Source: Octadecabacter antarcticus 307 (GTDB taxonomy: Bacteria > Pseudomonadota > Alphaproteobacteria > Rhodobacterales > Rhodobacteraceae). Taken from it: DNA of 64,000 nucleotides. The position numbers and the translations under genes are program-made. Under the pieces are notes generated by a model. The model was not told where the DNA came from and did not search any database. It saw nothing but the letters and a program-made list of their open reading frames with translations. Of the stretch, positions 45,598-53,809 are shown one piece after another (positions within the stretch are counted from its first letter, which is position 1; each line of letters begins with the position of its first letter). The stretch is taken from NCBI RefSeq assembly GCF_000155675.2, contig NC_020911.1:548501-612500 (forward strand), read 5' to 3'.

Positions 45598-47379
45598 TTA
45601 AGCCATTGTTTGCTGACGCATGTCGTCCTTGGAGATGCCGGCCACTTGTACAGGCTTCTTCATGGCGTCGCGACGGAACGGATCACCAAGTTCCTGGTTG
45701 ATCATGGCTTCGATCAGCGTGGTGATGCCGTTTTCCATCTGGTCCTTGATCGCCTGAGACAGGGCAGCGGTCAGTTCGTCCTGCGTGCGGGCGACTACGC
45801 CTTTCAGGCCACAAGCCTCAGCGACACCGGCGTAGGACACTTCTTCGTCCAGCTCAGTGCCGACGAAGTTGTCGTCGAACCAAAGCGTGGAATTCCGCTT
45901 TTCGGCGCCCCACTGGTAGTTGCGGAACACGATCTGTGTGATTGCAGGCCAGTCGCCGCGACCAATCGCAGTGAGTTCGTTGACCGAAATACCGAACGCG
46001 CCGTCACCAGCAAAGCCGACAACCGGAACGTCTGGGCGGCCAATCTTGGCACCAACAATGGACGGCAGACCGTAGCCACAGGGACCAAACAGGCCCGGCG
46101 CCAAATATTTGCGGGATTCATTGAATGACGGGTAGGCGTTGCCGATCGCGCAGTTGTTGCCGATGTCTGAGGAGATAATAGCCTCGACTGGCAAAGCCGC
46201 CTGAATTGCGCGCCATGCCATGCGTGGGGCCATCCAGTCGGGCTTGGCTTTGCGGGCGCGCTGGTTCCAGTCGGTGCCGGGATCGTCCTGTTCTTCGGTC
46301 ATGGATGTCAGTTCTTGCGCCCATGCGGATTTGGTCTGCGCGATCATTGACTTGCGGTCATTGCGGCCCGCGTCGCCTGCCGAGTCTGCCAATTTAGCAG
46401 AGATCGCAGTTGCCACTTTGGCGCTGTCGCCGATGATACCGACTGTGACCTTCTTGGTGAGGCCAATACGGTCGGGGTTGATGTCGACCTGGATGATCTT
46501 GGCGTCTGTTGGCCAGTAATCAATGCCGTAGCCCGGCAGGGTCGAAAACGGGTTGAGGCGGGTGCCGAGCGCGAGAACAACGTCAGCCTTGGAAATCAAT
46601 TCCATGCCAGCCTTGGATCCGTTGTAGCCCAATGGCCCAGCAAACAGCGGGTGGTTGCCCGGGAATGCATCGTTGTGCTGGTAGCCAACACAAACAGGTG
46701 CGTCGAGGGTTTCAGCCAAAATGCGCGATGCTTCGATGCCACCGGGGGACAGGATTGTACCTGCGCCGTTCAAGATGACCGGGAACTTGGCGGTTGAGAG
46801 CAGCGCTGCGGCCTCGGATACTGCGATCTCGCCGCCTTGGGGCAATTCGAAATCAACGATGACTGGCAGTTCAATGTCGATGACCTGTGTCCAGAAATCA
46901 CGAGGGACGTTGATTTGTGCGGGGCCGGATGCGCGTTTCGCCTGCATGATGACGCGGTTCAGGGTTTCGGCGATACGCGACGGGTCGCGGACTTCTTCTT
47001 GGTAGGCCACACAGTCAGCGAACAGGTTCATCTGTTCCATTTCCTGAAAACCACCTTGGCCGATGGTCTTGTTGGCCGCTTGTGGCGTGACGAGCAGAAC
47101 AGGTGTGTGGTTCCAATAGGCGGTCTTTACTGCGGTGACGAAATTGGTGATGCCCGGACCGTTTTGCGCGATCATCATCGACATTTTGCCAGTGGCGCGG
47201 GTGAACCCGTCAGCCATCATGCCGCCAGTTGTTTCATGAGCGCAGTCCCAGAATTTGATGCCTGCATCCGGGAAAATATCTGAAATCGGCATCATCGCGG
47301 ACCCGATGATCCCAAATGCATTGTCGATGCCGTGCATCTGGAGTGTTTTTACGAAGGCTTCTTCGGTCGTCATTTTCAT
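45598..47379 (-). CDS. xsc: sulfoacetaldehyde acetyltransferase
   Basis: Thiamine-diphosphate enzyme: sulfoacetaldehyde plus phosphate gives acetyl phosphate and sulfite. 593 residues, the family-typical length. N-terminal domain with EEAFVKTLQMHGIDNAFGII (Xsc-specific) and GSAMMPISDIFPDAGIKFWD; catalytic Glu region CAHETTGGMMADG; C-terminal ThDP motif GFAGDGAFGISVNELTAIGR (GDG…). First gene of the eight-gene unit ending in soeC. Direct repeats matching TauR sites lie 58 bases upstream. Confidence 0.97.
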   Translation of the reverse strand: MKMTTEEAFVKTLQMHGIDNAFGIIGSAMMPISDIFPDAGIKFWDCAHETTGGMMADGFTRATGKMSMMIAQNGPGITNFVTAVKTAYWNHTPVLLVTPQAANKTIGQGGFQEMEQMNLFADCVAYQEEVRDPSRIAETLNRVIMQAKRASGPAQINVPRDFWTQVIDIELPVIVDFELPQGGEIAVSEAAALLSTAKFPVILNGAGTILSPGGIEASRILAETLDAPVCVGYQHNDAFPGNHPLFAGPLGYNGSKAGMELISKADVVLALGTRLNPFSTLPGYGIDYWPTDAKIIQVDINPDRIGLTKKVTVGIIGDSAKVATAISAKLADSAGDAGRNDRKSMIAQTKSAWAQELTSMTEEQDDPGTDWNQRARKAKPDWMAPRMAWRAIQAALPVEAIISSDIGNNCAIGNAYPSFNESRKYLAPGLFGPCGYGLPSIVGAKIGRPDVPVVGFAGDGAFGISVNELTAIGRGDWPAITQIVFRNYQWGAEKRNSTLWFDDNFVGTELDEEVSYAGVAEACGLKGVVARTQDELTAALSQAIKDQMENGITTLIEAMINQELGDPFRRDAMKKPVQVAGISKDDMRQQTMA

Positions 47380-47437
47380 TTGGGAATCCCTTTCAATGCA
47401 AGTTTGCGTGCAACGTATGGCTTTGACGGGGGCCCAG

Positions 47438-47470
47438 TTAGGTCCAGATGGATACCAATTTTAGGGCCAG
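47438..47470 (-). promoter_or_regulatory. putative TauR operator upstream of xsc
   Basis: On the minus strand CTGGCCCTAA is followed after 13 bases by CTGGACCTAA, a direct repeat with a 23-bp period, ending about 58 bases before the xsc start. From memory, TauR of Rhodobacter capsulatus binds direct repeats of the form CTGGACYTAA. The same layout occurs at tpa. Confidence 0.75.
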
Positions 47471-47553
47471 CCGTTCACATATTAAGACTGCTGGTCTCAT
47501 TACCGGGCCGCTTTGTCGAGTCGATTTACAATTTGGGCGCGCCGCGTGCGAAG

Positions 47554-49017
47554 CTAACTCATTTCAGCGAGCGTTTTCGCAAGGATTTCCACGCCGTTAG
47601 AAATCCGTTGTGTCGGAATCGAACTATAGGCCAGGCGGTAGAAATTAAGCGGCGCGGAGGGGCCGCTGAAAAACGCGTGCCCCGGTTCGATCAGTACACT
47701 CTTTTCCGCCAGACGCTGGGCAAGGTCGCGCGTGTCCACATGTTCGGGCGCGCGCATCCAAAGTGCCGAACCGCCAAAACTGCCCGCCCCCGCAACCCTC
47801 AAGCCGTGTTCGGCAAGTGCGGCGTCAATGGTTGTGCGCCGTTCATGGAAAGCCCGGCTCATCCGCCCGACAAGCGCGTCGTAGTGACCGCGTGACAGGA
47901 AATAGGTGACGGTGCGCTGGATGTGACCGGGGGGGTGGCGCAAAACCGACGCGCGCAGCGCGCGGGCCTCGCGGATAAACGGTGCAGGACCAACAAGATA
48001 GCCGAGGCGCAGGCCGGGAAATAACGATTTAGAGAAGCTGCCAACATAGATCACGCGGCCATTTTTGTCGAGAGACTTAAGCGCGGGGGACGGGGGTTTC
48101 AGGAACGACATTTCAAATTCGTAGTCGTCTTCGACAACCAGAAAATCGTCCTGTTCCGCCTTATCAAGCAACGCGCGACGCCGTGACATCGGCATCGTCG
48201 CGGCAGTGGGGCACTGGTGGCTGGGGGTCGTAAAGACCACATCTGTTTCAGACGGTAATGAGTCGGGCGGTAACCCGTTTTGATCGACGGGGATCGCGTG
48301 CAAGTGGCAGCGCGATTGTTCGAGGATGCCGCGCAGCGCTGGATAACAGGGGTCTTCGATGGCCGCCGTGCGCCGCTGGGTTAGCAGAACCTGCGCCGTC
48401 AGCCAAAGCGCGTTTTGCGCCCCCATTGTCAGCAGGATTTCATCTGGTTGGGCAAGGATGCCACGGCGGGGCAAGGTTTGGCGTGCAATAAAGTCGAGCA
48501 GTTTGGGATCGTCGCTGTCGAAGTAGTCTGCAGTTAATGCGTCGAAATCCTTACGGCCCAATGCCTCCAGCGCGCAAAGGCGCCAGTTGGCGGAATCAAA
48601 CAACGTTGGGTCGGCTTGGCCATAGATGAACGGATACTTGAATGTCGCCCAATCCGCAGGTTTTGACATGCTTTGTGTCGTGGTGAACCGCTGGCCGATG
48701 GCGCGGCCCCAATCGACGGTGCTGTGATCGCTGCTGGTGGCAGGAAAAGCTGGCGGTTCGGGCGCGTTTTCGGACACGAAATAGCCTGATCGACCACGTG
48801 CGATGATATAATCATCAGCCAGAAGTTCGGTAAAGGCGAGGGTGACGGTAATGCGGCTGACGCCAAGGTGCAGCGCCAGTTTGCGCGACGATGGCAGCTT
48901 TTCACCCGGCCGGAAGCGCCCCGCGAGGATACCTTCGGCGACCAATTGGCGGATTTGGGTCTGCAAGGTGCCGCTTGCATCCGATTGCAGAAAGAAGGTT
49001 TCAACGGGTAATGCCAT
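47554..49017 (-). CDS. tauR: MocR-family (GntR/aminotransferase) taurine regulator TauR
   Basis: Regulator with a GntR winged helix (about residues 15-80: QIRQLVAEGILAGRFRPGEK, SRKLALHLGVSRITVTLAFT) fused to a type I aminotransferase domain; 487 residues. The PLP lysine is in YVGSFSKSLFPGLRLGYLVG. In R. capsulatus the homologue activates tpa and taurine uptake genes when taurine is present. The place between tpa and xsc and the matching repeats at three promoters support the name. The in-frame start MALPVETFFLQ is used. Confidence 0.9.
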   Translation of the reverse strand: MALPVETFFLQSDASGTLQTQIRQLVAEGILAGRFRPGEKLPSSRKLALHLGVSRITVTLAFTELLADDYIIARGRSGYFVSENAPEPPAFPATSSDHSTVDWGRAIGQRFTTTQSMSKPADWATFKYPFIYGQADPTLFDSANWRLCALEALGRKDFDALTADYFDSDDPKLLDFIARQTLPRRGILAQPDEILLTMGAQNALWLTAQVLLTQRRTAAIEDPCYPALRGILEQSRCHLHAIPVDQNGLPPDSLPSETDVVFTTPSHQCPTAATMPMSRRRALLDKAEQDDFLVVEDDYEFEMSFLKPPSPALKSLDKNGRVIYVGSFSKSLFPGLRLGYLVGPAPFIREARALRASVLRHPPGHIQRTVTYFLSRGHYDALVGRMSRAFHERRTTIDAALAEHGLRVAGAGSFGGSALWMRAPEHVDTRDLAQRLAEKSVLIEPGHAFFSGPSAPLNFYRLAYSSIPTQRISNGVEILAKTLAEMS

Positions 49018-49029
49018 GGGTCGTTTTAA

Positions 49030-49061
49030 CTGGCCCCATGGCTGAGGTAAACTGGTCTTAT
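49030..49061 (+). promoter_or_regulatory. putative TauR operator upstream of tauR
   Basis: CTGGCCCCAT and CTGGTCTTAT lie 22 bp apart on the plus strand, 13 bases before the tauR start codon. The pair resembles those at xsc and tpa but is degenerate, has a one-base shorter period, and points opposite to tauR transcription, which would suit autoregulation. Confidence 0.45.
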
Positions 49062-49083
49062 GGCGCCAGAGGGGCGTCTCACG

Positions 49084-50484
49084 TCACTGCTGTTGCGCAA
49101 CGGCGGCGGCAAACGCGCGGCTGTCGACCGCGAGGTTGGCCTGCGCGAAGGGGGATTTTTCGTTCTCTGCGCTGAAGAACTGGCTGTCGACGGCAACAAT
49201 TTGCCATATCCCATCGACGTTGAGCAAGAACGGTGATCCGCTGTCGCCCTGTGCGGTGTCACATTCGTGCAGGATCGAATTGTCCTCAAACGACTCGACA
49301 ATGCGGCAGCCTTGGTTGCCAGACATATTGTCGCCAGTGTCCCACGAATAGCCCGCCTGATTGACCAGCAAACCGGACCGTCCGATTTGTGAAAGGTTCG
49401 CAGCGGTGAGTTCGTGGATATCAAGATACCCGACTTCATCACCCAAGTTACGATCCAGAATGACCAGCGCCCAGTCGTGGCCGTTGCCACCGCCCGCAGG
49501 TTGCGTGTCGGGTGAATAGGCAGGATCAAAGACTGCACCAACGACATTGGCTTCGCCTTGCGAATTGCCCAAGGAAAGACCGGCCGAGAAACGAACAGGC
49601 GTCAGGGTTTCATCACCCGTATCGGTTACGCAATGCGCAGCCGTCAGGACCAGCGATGGACCGACCAACGTGCCCGTACAGGTGCCATCCTGCAGTTCGA
49701 GGGACCCGATAGAGCGCCACGGCGCCTGTGTCACATCGACCAAGAAGCGGTCGTCGCGGCCAAAGAAATGGTTTTCCAGACCAGCGGGGCGTGACCGGCC
49801 CAAGCAGTCAGCGGTGTCCGAAAACGGCTCACAAGTGCCATTGCCATCCGATGTTTCGTTGCAAATACCGTCAAAGGCGGTGTTGCAGGCATCGGTGCGG
49901 TTGCGCAGATAGGCCACGGCCGCACAGTCGGTTAAATCTGTGCCAGACGTGCAGTTTTCGGTGCCGATGCCCGGCTCGTCACATTCGTTGTCGTTCGCCC
50001 AACGACAGCTGTCTTCGCCGCCCAGTGCCATGGCACGGCAATCGGTGGCGTCAGTGCCGGCGTCGCAAAAGACTGTGCCACCAAAGGCGACATCGTCACA
50101 TTCGCCGTCACCTGAATACTGGCAGGTATCATCACCCAATTGGCCGCGCAGATTGGCAGGCACGAGCGCGAGGAGGCGTTCGAGGGCTTCTGGTGAGGTC
50201 CCGAACATATCACAATCGGTGGCATCGGACCCGTCAACGCATTGTCCTTCGCCACCATAACGCATTTCATCGCAGGCACCGTCGTTCGCCCATTCGCAGC
50301 TGTCGTCATCTATCCCTGACGCGAGTTGACGGCAGTCGCTGGTATCGGTTCCCGCGTCACAGTAGCCTTGGCCGCCGTATCGTTCCTCATCGCATTCGTT
50401 GTCGCCTGCATAGTCGCAGGTTTCTTGCGCATAAGCGGGTAGGGCAATGGCGAATGTGAGGATAATGAGGAGTGAACGGAGCAT
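49084..50484 (-). CDS. secreted trypsin-like serine protease with five Cys-rich repeats
   Basis: A 466-residue secreted protein. Signal peptide LLIILTFAIALPAYAQ. Five consecutive repeats each hold four cysteines: 23/31/42/51, 63/71/82/91, 121/129/140/149, 160/168/178/187 and 200/208/218/227. Their consensus is C-x7-C-D-E, then C-x2-GTDATDC; the acidic pattern recalls Ca-binding LNR/Notch-like modules. The chymotrypsin-fold domain follows, with His284 (TAAHC), Asp337 (HDWAL) and Ser415 (GDSGSP). The target is unknown. The start at MLRSLL is chosen because it begins the signal peptide. It lies between tpa and tauR on the same strand with no evident link to taurine. Confidence 0.87.
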   Translation of the reverse strand: MLRSLLIILTFAIALPAYAQETCDYAGDNECDEERYGGQGYCDAGTDTSDCRQLASGIDDDSCEWANDGACDEMRYGGEGQCVDGSDATDCDMFGTSPEALERLLALVPANLRGQLGDDTCQYSGDGECDDVAFGGTVFCDAGTDATDCRAMALGGEDSCRWANDNECDEPGIGTENCTSGTDLTDCAAVAYLRNRTDACNTAFDGICNETSDGNGTCEPFSDTADCLGRSRPAGLENHFFGRDDRFLVDVTQAPWRSIGSLELQDGTCTGTLVGPSLVLTAAHCVTDTGDETLTPVRFSAGLSLGNSQGEANVVGAVFDPAYSPDTQPAGGGNGHDWALVILDRNLGDEVGYLDIHELTAANLSQIGRSGLLVNQAGYSWDTGDNMSGNQGCRIVESFEDNSILHECDTAQGDSGSPFLLNVDGIWQIVAVDSQFFSAENEKSPFAQANLAVDSRAFAAAVAQQQ

Positions 50485-50534
50485 GCTAAAAGCCTTTGAC
50501 CTTGAAATGAATGGCTTCATCTTGGCGCGAAACA

Positions 50535-50566
50535 AAGGGTCAGGTCCATCCCTGATCCCGACCCTT
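50535..50566 (-). terminator. terminator of tpa
   Basis: On the minus strand AAGGGTC and GACCCTT pair, with a further AGG/CCT inside the loop, followed by TGTTTCG. It lies 21 bases after the tpa stop and before the protease start, suggesting the protease has its own promoter. Confidence 0.6.
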
Positions 50567-50586
50567 GTTCGCTCTTTGCGGTCGTT

Positions 50587-51975
50587 CTAGCCGAACACGC
50601 GGCCCAAAGCAGCATCGACGGCATCCGTAATCTCATCGATATCATCTGCTGTGGCGATCAAAGCAGGTGAGAAACACAGTGTGTTGTTCTTGCTCGGTAT
50701 GGACCGGTTGGTGGCCCCAATGATAACGCCCTGCTGCATACAATCTGCAACAACCGCGCCGACGCGCTTTTCGTCCATCGGGTCTTTGGTGTCGCGATCT
50801 GTCACCAGTTCAGCCCCAACAAATAGACCTTTGCCGCGCACATCCCCAATGACGGGATACTTTTCCGCCAAAGCTTGCAAGTTGGCGACCATGCGGTCCC
50901 CCATGACAAGGGTATTTGCCATCAGGTCTTCGTCTTCAATAATGCGCATGTTTTCAAGTGCCGCTGCCGGACCTGCTGTGCAGCCGCCAAAGGTCGAAAT
51001 ATCGCGGAAGTAGTTCATTGGGTCAGACGAGTCGTCCTTGAACAGATCGAACACGGCTTCGGTTGTGACGCAGCACGAAATCGCCGCGTAACCGGATGCC
51101 ACGCCTTTGGCCATTGTCACGATGTCAGGCTTGATGCCGTAGTTTTGGTAGCCGAACCAAACGCCCGTGCGACCGACGCCGCAGACGACTTCGTCGATGT
51201 GCAGCAGGATGTCGTACTTTTTGCAGATTTCCTGAACGCGGTCCCAGTATCCTTCGGGGGGCGTGATGACGCCACCACCGGCGGTGACAGGTTCAAGGCA
51301 TAACGCACCAACTGTGTCCGCACCCTCGCGCAGGATCACGTCTTCGATTTGGTTGGCAGCCCAAACGCCGTACCCTTCGTCAGGCGCGCCGTCTTGTTCG
51401 TGCTTGCGGTATTCCATGCAATGGGGAACGCGCACAAAACCGGGTGCGAAGGGGCCATATTGTGCATTGCGTTCGTCCTGACCACCCGCCGACATCGTCG
51501 CGAGGGTCGATCCGTGGTAGTCGCGTTCGCGATACAGGATCTTATGCTTTTTGCCGCCGTAGCGTTTATGGGCGATCTGGCGGACGATCTTGAAACCCTT
51601 CTCATTGGCTTCAGAGCCAGAGTTTGCGTAATAAACCCGCGTCATACCCGGCATTTTGCTGATCAACTTTTCTGCAAAAAGCGCACCGGGGATTGACCCG
51701 ACTGTGCCACCAAAGAAGTTCATCTTCAGGATTTGATCGCGCACTGCGTTGGCAATGCTTTCGCGGCCATAGCCAACATTGACGGTCCAGACGCCGCCTG
51801 CAACGGCATCAATATGTTCTTTGCCATGCTGGTCCCAAACGCGCATGCCTTTGCCTTCGACAATGATGCGGGGCTCACCGGTTTCAAACTGTTTGTGTTG
51901 TACAAGGTGGTGCCAGACGTGGGCGCGGTCGGCGTCAACTACATGGCTCAGGTCGTTTGCTGTCAGTGTATCCAT
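50587..51975 (-). CDS. tpa: taurine-pyruvate aminotransferase
   Basis: PLP aminotransferase of class III, 462 residues: taurine plus pyruvate gives sulfoacetaldehyde plus alanine. Recognisable Tpa opening TLTANDLSHVVDADRAHVWH, then GGVWTVNVGYGRESIANAVR and VYYANSGSEANEKGFKI. The class III Asp-containing strand is LLHIDEVVCGVGRTG and the PLP lysine is in IVTMAKGVASGYAAISC. ATG 51975 has GGAG 8 bases upstream. It supplies the substrate for Xsc. It is transcribed from its own promoter with TauR-like repeats. Confidence 0.95.
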   Translation of the reverse strand: MDTLTANDLSHVVDADRAHVWHHLVQHKQFETGEPRIIVEGKGMRVWDQHGKEHIDAVAGGVWTVNVGYGRESIANAVRDQILKMNFFGGTVGSIPGALFAEKLISKMPGMTRVYYANSGSEANEKGFKIVRQIAHKRYGGKKHKILYRERDYHGSTLATMSAGGQDERNAQYGPFAPGFVRVPHCMEYRKHEQDGAPDEGYGVWAANQIEDVILREGADTVGALCLEPVTAGGGVITPPEGYWDRVQEICKKYDILLHIDEVVCGVGRTGVWFGYQNYGIKPDIVTMAKGVASGYAAISCCVTTEAVFDLFKDDSSDPMNYFRDISTFGGCTAGPAAALENMRIIEDEDLMANTLVMGDRMVANLQALAEKYPVIGDVRGKGLFVGAELVTDRDTKDPMDEKRVGAVVADCMQQGVIIGATNRSIPSKNNTLCFSPALIATADDIDEITDAVDAALGRVFG

Positions 51976-52050
51976 AATCAAAACTCCGCATGGAATCAGG
52001 GACGCCGCAAGGGCGCGTCGTCATACTATCACGGTTTAACTTTGACGCAG

Positions 52051-52083
52051 ATAGGGCCAGTCAGTTCGTCGCCTTAGTGCCAG
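52051..52083 (-). promoter_or_regulatory. putative TauR operator upstream of tpa
   Basis: On the minus strand CTGGCACTAA is followed after 13 bases by CTGGCCCTAT, the same 23-bp direct-repeat period as at xsc. The block ends 75 bases before the tpa start codon. Confidence 0.75.
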
Positions 52084-52592
52084 AATAGATGCAACTGCGG
52101 CGAAGATTACGGACCACATTGCGCGATCGTGACGCAATTAATACGGGGCTGGATTGCCAGATGACCGACAGGTTGCGGCGTGGTTAAGGCCACGTGCCCT
52201 AGAAATGGACCAATGCCCGCCCGAATTTCGCTAAAGATCAGGCGCGAAATACCTGTAATCGCTGGATGAGGAGTGTCAGAATGGCGTGGTTTAAGCCGCA
52301 GTATCGGTTCGTGCAGGTTGGTCCAGTGGGTTGAACTGACTGAAGAATCCTTTGTTGATGAAGGTCTGATCATGCCTGAGAACGCGGTGATTGTCTGCCG
52401 CCCGCGCGATGCCGATTTGGAAACCACGCAGTGGGTTCGTTCTGACGGGCCATAAGGACCCGCAGATGGTGCTGGCTATGGTCGGGGGTGATGTGATGTG
52501 TTTGGCCGCTTCTTTATGCTGCGCTGGTTCTTTTTCGTGCGCCGCATGCTTAGCGCACGCACGACGGTGCGGTTCGACAGAATGGGGATCAA
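52084..52592. other. 509-base intergenic stretch with possible gene remnant
   Basis: No convincing gene. On the plus strand a good Shine-Dalgarno (GAGGAG) precedes an ATG at 52281, but that frame stops after 17 codons (MAWFKPQYRFVQVGPVG). A neighbouring frame from GTG 52273 is open to 52455 and reads WVELTEESFVDEGLIMPENA, then VIVCRPRDADLETTQW. A frameshifted small gene is possible; neither part is recognised. The remainder, up to the mipZ end, shows nothing. Confidence 0.3.
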
Positions 52593-53402
52593 TTAAAAAT
52601 CCACATTCACGCCAGGCAGGTTCAGCGACTTGATCAATTCGCGCAATTCTTGCCGCGCGGCGACGTTGGAAATGTTGAGCCCCTTAACGCCGATATCGCG
52701 CAAGTCCAGCAGCGTCAGACCGCGCGGGAACAATTCGCGAAAGATCACCCGTTCGTTAAAGCCGGGGATTGTGCGGAACCCGATGCGTTTGGACAGTTTT
52801 GCAATCGCCGCTTCCATCTTTTGTTTGTTGACCATGTTTTGCGCGCCCATGCGATTGCGCACGACGACCCAGTCGATGGGTTCAAACCCCGCTTGTGCAC
52901 GCAACTGCCGTGCGTTCCAGACCATCTGCGAATAGACGGCGGGTCGGGTGATTGTTTCGCCGTCACTGTCGATATGCGCCAGCAGGTCAAAGTCGATGAA
53001 ACTGTCATTCAGCGGTGTGATCAGCGTGTCCGCCAGCGAATGGGCGACCTGTGACAGGCGCGTGTGGCTGCCCGGACAATCGATGAGGATGAAATCACTG
53101 TCTGGTTCAAGCCCCGCCACGGCAACAGACAGGCGATGATCAAAAATATTTTCGCCTTCTTTCAGTGTCGCTGGATCGACTTCGGGCAGGTTGTGATACG
53201 TGGGCGTCGGCAGGGTCAGCCCCTGTTCAGCCAGAAACTTGGCGCGGTTTTCGATGTAGCGGCCAAGGGTTCTCTGGCGCAGGTCCAGATCAAGCGTGTC
53301 AACCTTATGCCCCATCCGCGACAGCGCTGTCGCGACATGCATTGACACGGTGGACTTGCCCGCCCCGCCCTTTTCGTTTCCGACGACGATAATATGTGCC
53401 AC
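52593..53402 (-). CDS. mipZ: division-plane positioning ATPase MipZ
   Basis: ParA-like ATPase that forms a gradient from ParB-bound origins and inhibits FtsZ away from midcell, in alphaproteobacteria lacking MinCD. 269 residues: deviant Walker A NEKGGAGKSTVSMHVATALS, RQRTLGRY, Walker B region FILIDCPGSHTRLS, then the MipZ-type C-terminus (RTIPGFNERVIFRELFPRGL). The start is GTG 53402 (VAHIIVVGNEK), matching the family start MAHIIVVGNEKGG; an ATG five codons earlier is possible. It diverges from the helicase gene. Confidence 0.92.
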   Translation of the reverse strand: MAHIIVVGNEKGGAGKSTVSMHVATALSRMGHKVDTLDLDLRQRTLGRYIENRAKFLAEQGLTLPTPTYHNLPEVDPATLKEGENIFDHRLSVAVAGLEPDSDFILIDCPGSHTRLSQVAHSLADTLITPLNDSFIDFDLLAHIDSDGETITRPAVYSQMVWNARQLRAQAGFEPIDWVVVRNRMGAQNMVNKQKMEAAIAKLSKRIGFRTIPGFNERVIFRELFPRGLTLLDLRDIGVKGLNISNVAARQELRELIKSLNLPGVNVDF

Positions 53403-53809
53403 TGCCCCGGCCCCCATGTTGTGCCGGATCGTTGTCCAGCCTCGTAGTTAAACGATGCCGTAACTATACGTCGCACCGAGTTCAAGGCAATGCGCAAGGC
53501 AAACAGGGATTGACTTGTGATGCGCAAAGGCCCATCTGCCCCACAGGTTGGATGCTGGCTGCCGCGTGAGCAGGCGCAGATTTGCGCAAAGGTGCATCGA
53601 CTGTGGTCAATACGCACAAGTATGACCGATAGGTTCCTTCCATCACGCAGGGGTGCCGCGCCAATTGGCGGGCCTAGTTTATCTTGGCATGGGCATTCGG
53701 CCCACCGCGAGCTTTTGGCGTTACCCTTTTGCGATGCCGCAGCCGTTCGGGCCCGTGGCGCTAATTTTATGCGGGCGCAGGTGTGTCCGCCCCGATCCAA
53801 GGAAAACTC
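53403..53809. other. mipZ-helicase divergent intergenic region
   Basis: A 407-base gap between divergent genes. It should carry both promoters, but no confident -35/-10 pair was found. A short repeat TGCGCAAAGG occurs twice (near 53521 and 53583). A long leader for the helicase mRNA is possible. No gene is seen. Confidence 0.4.
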
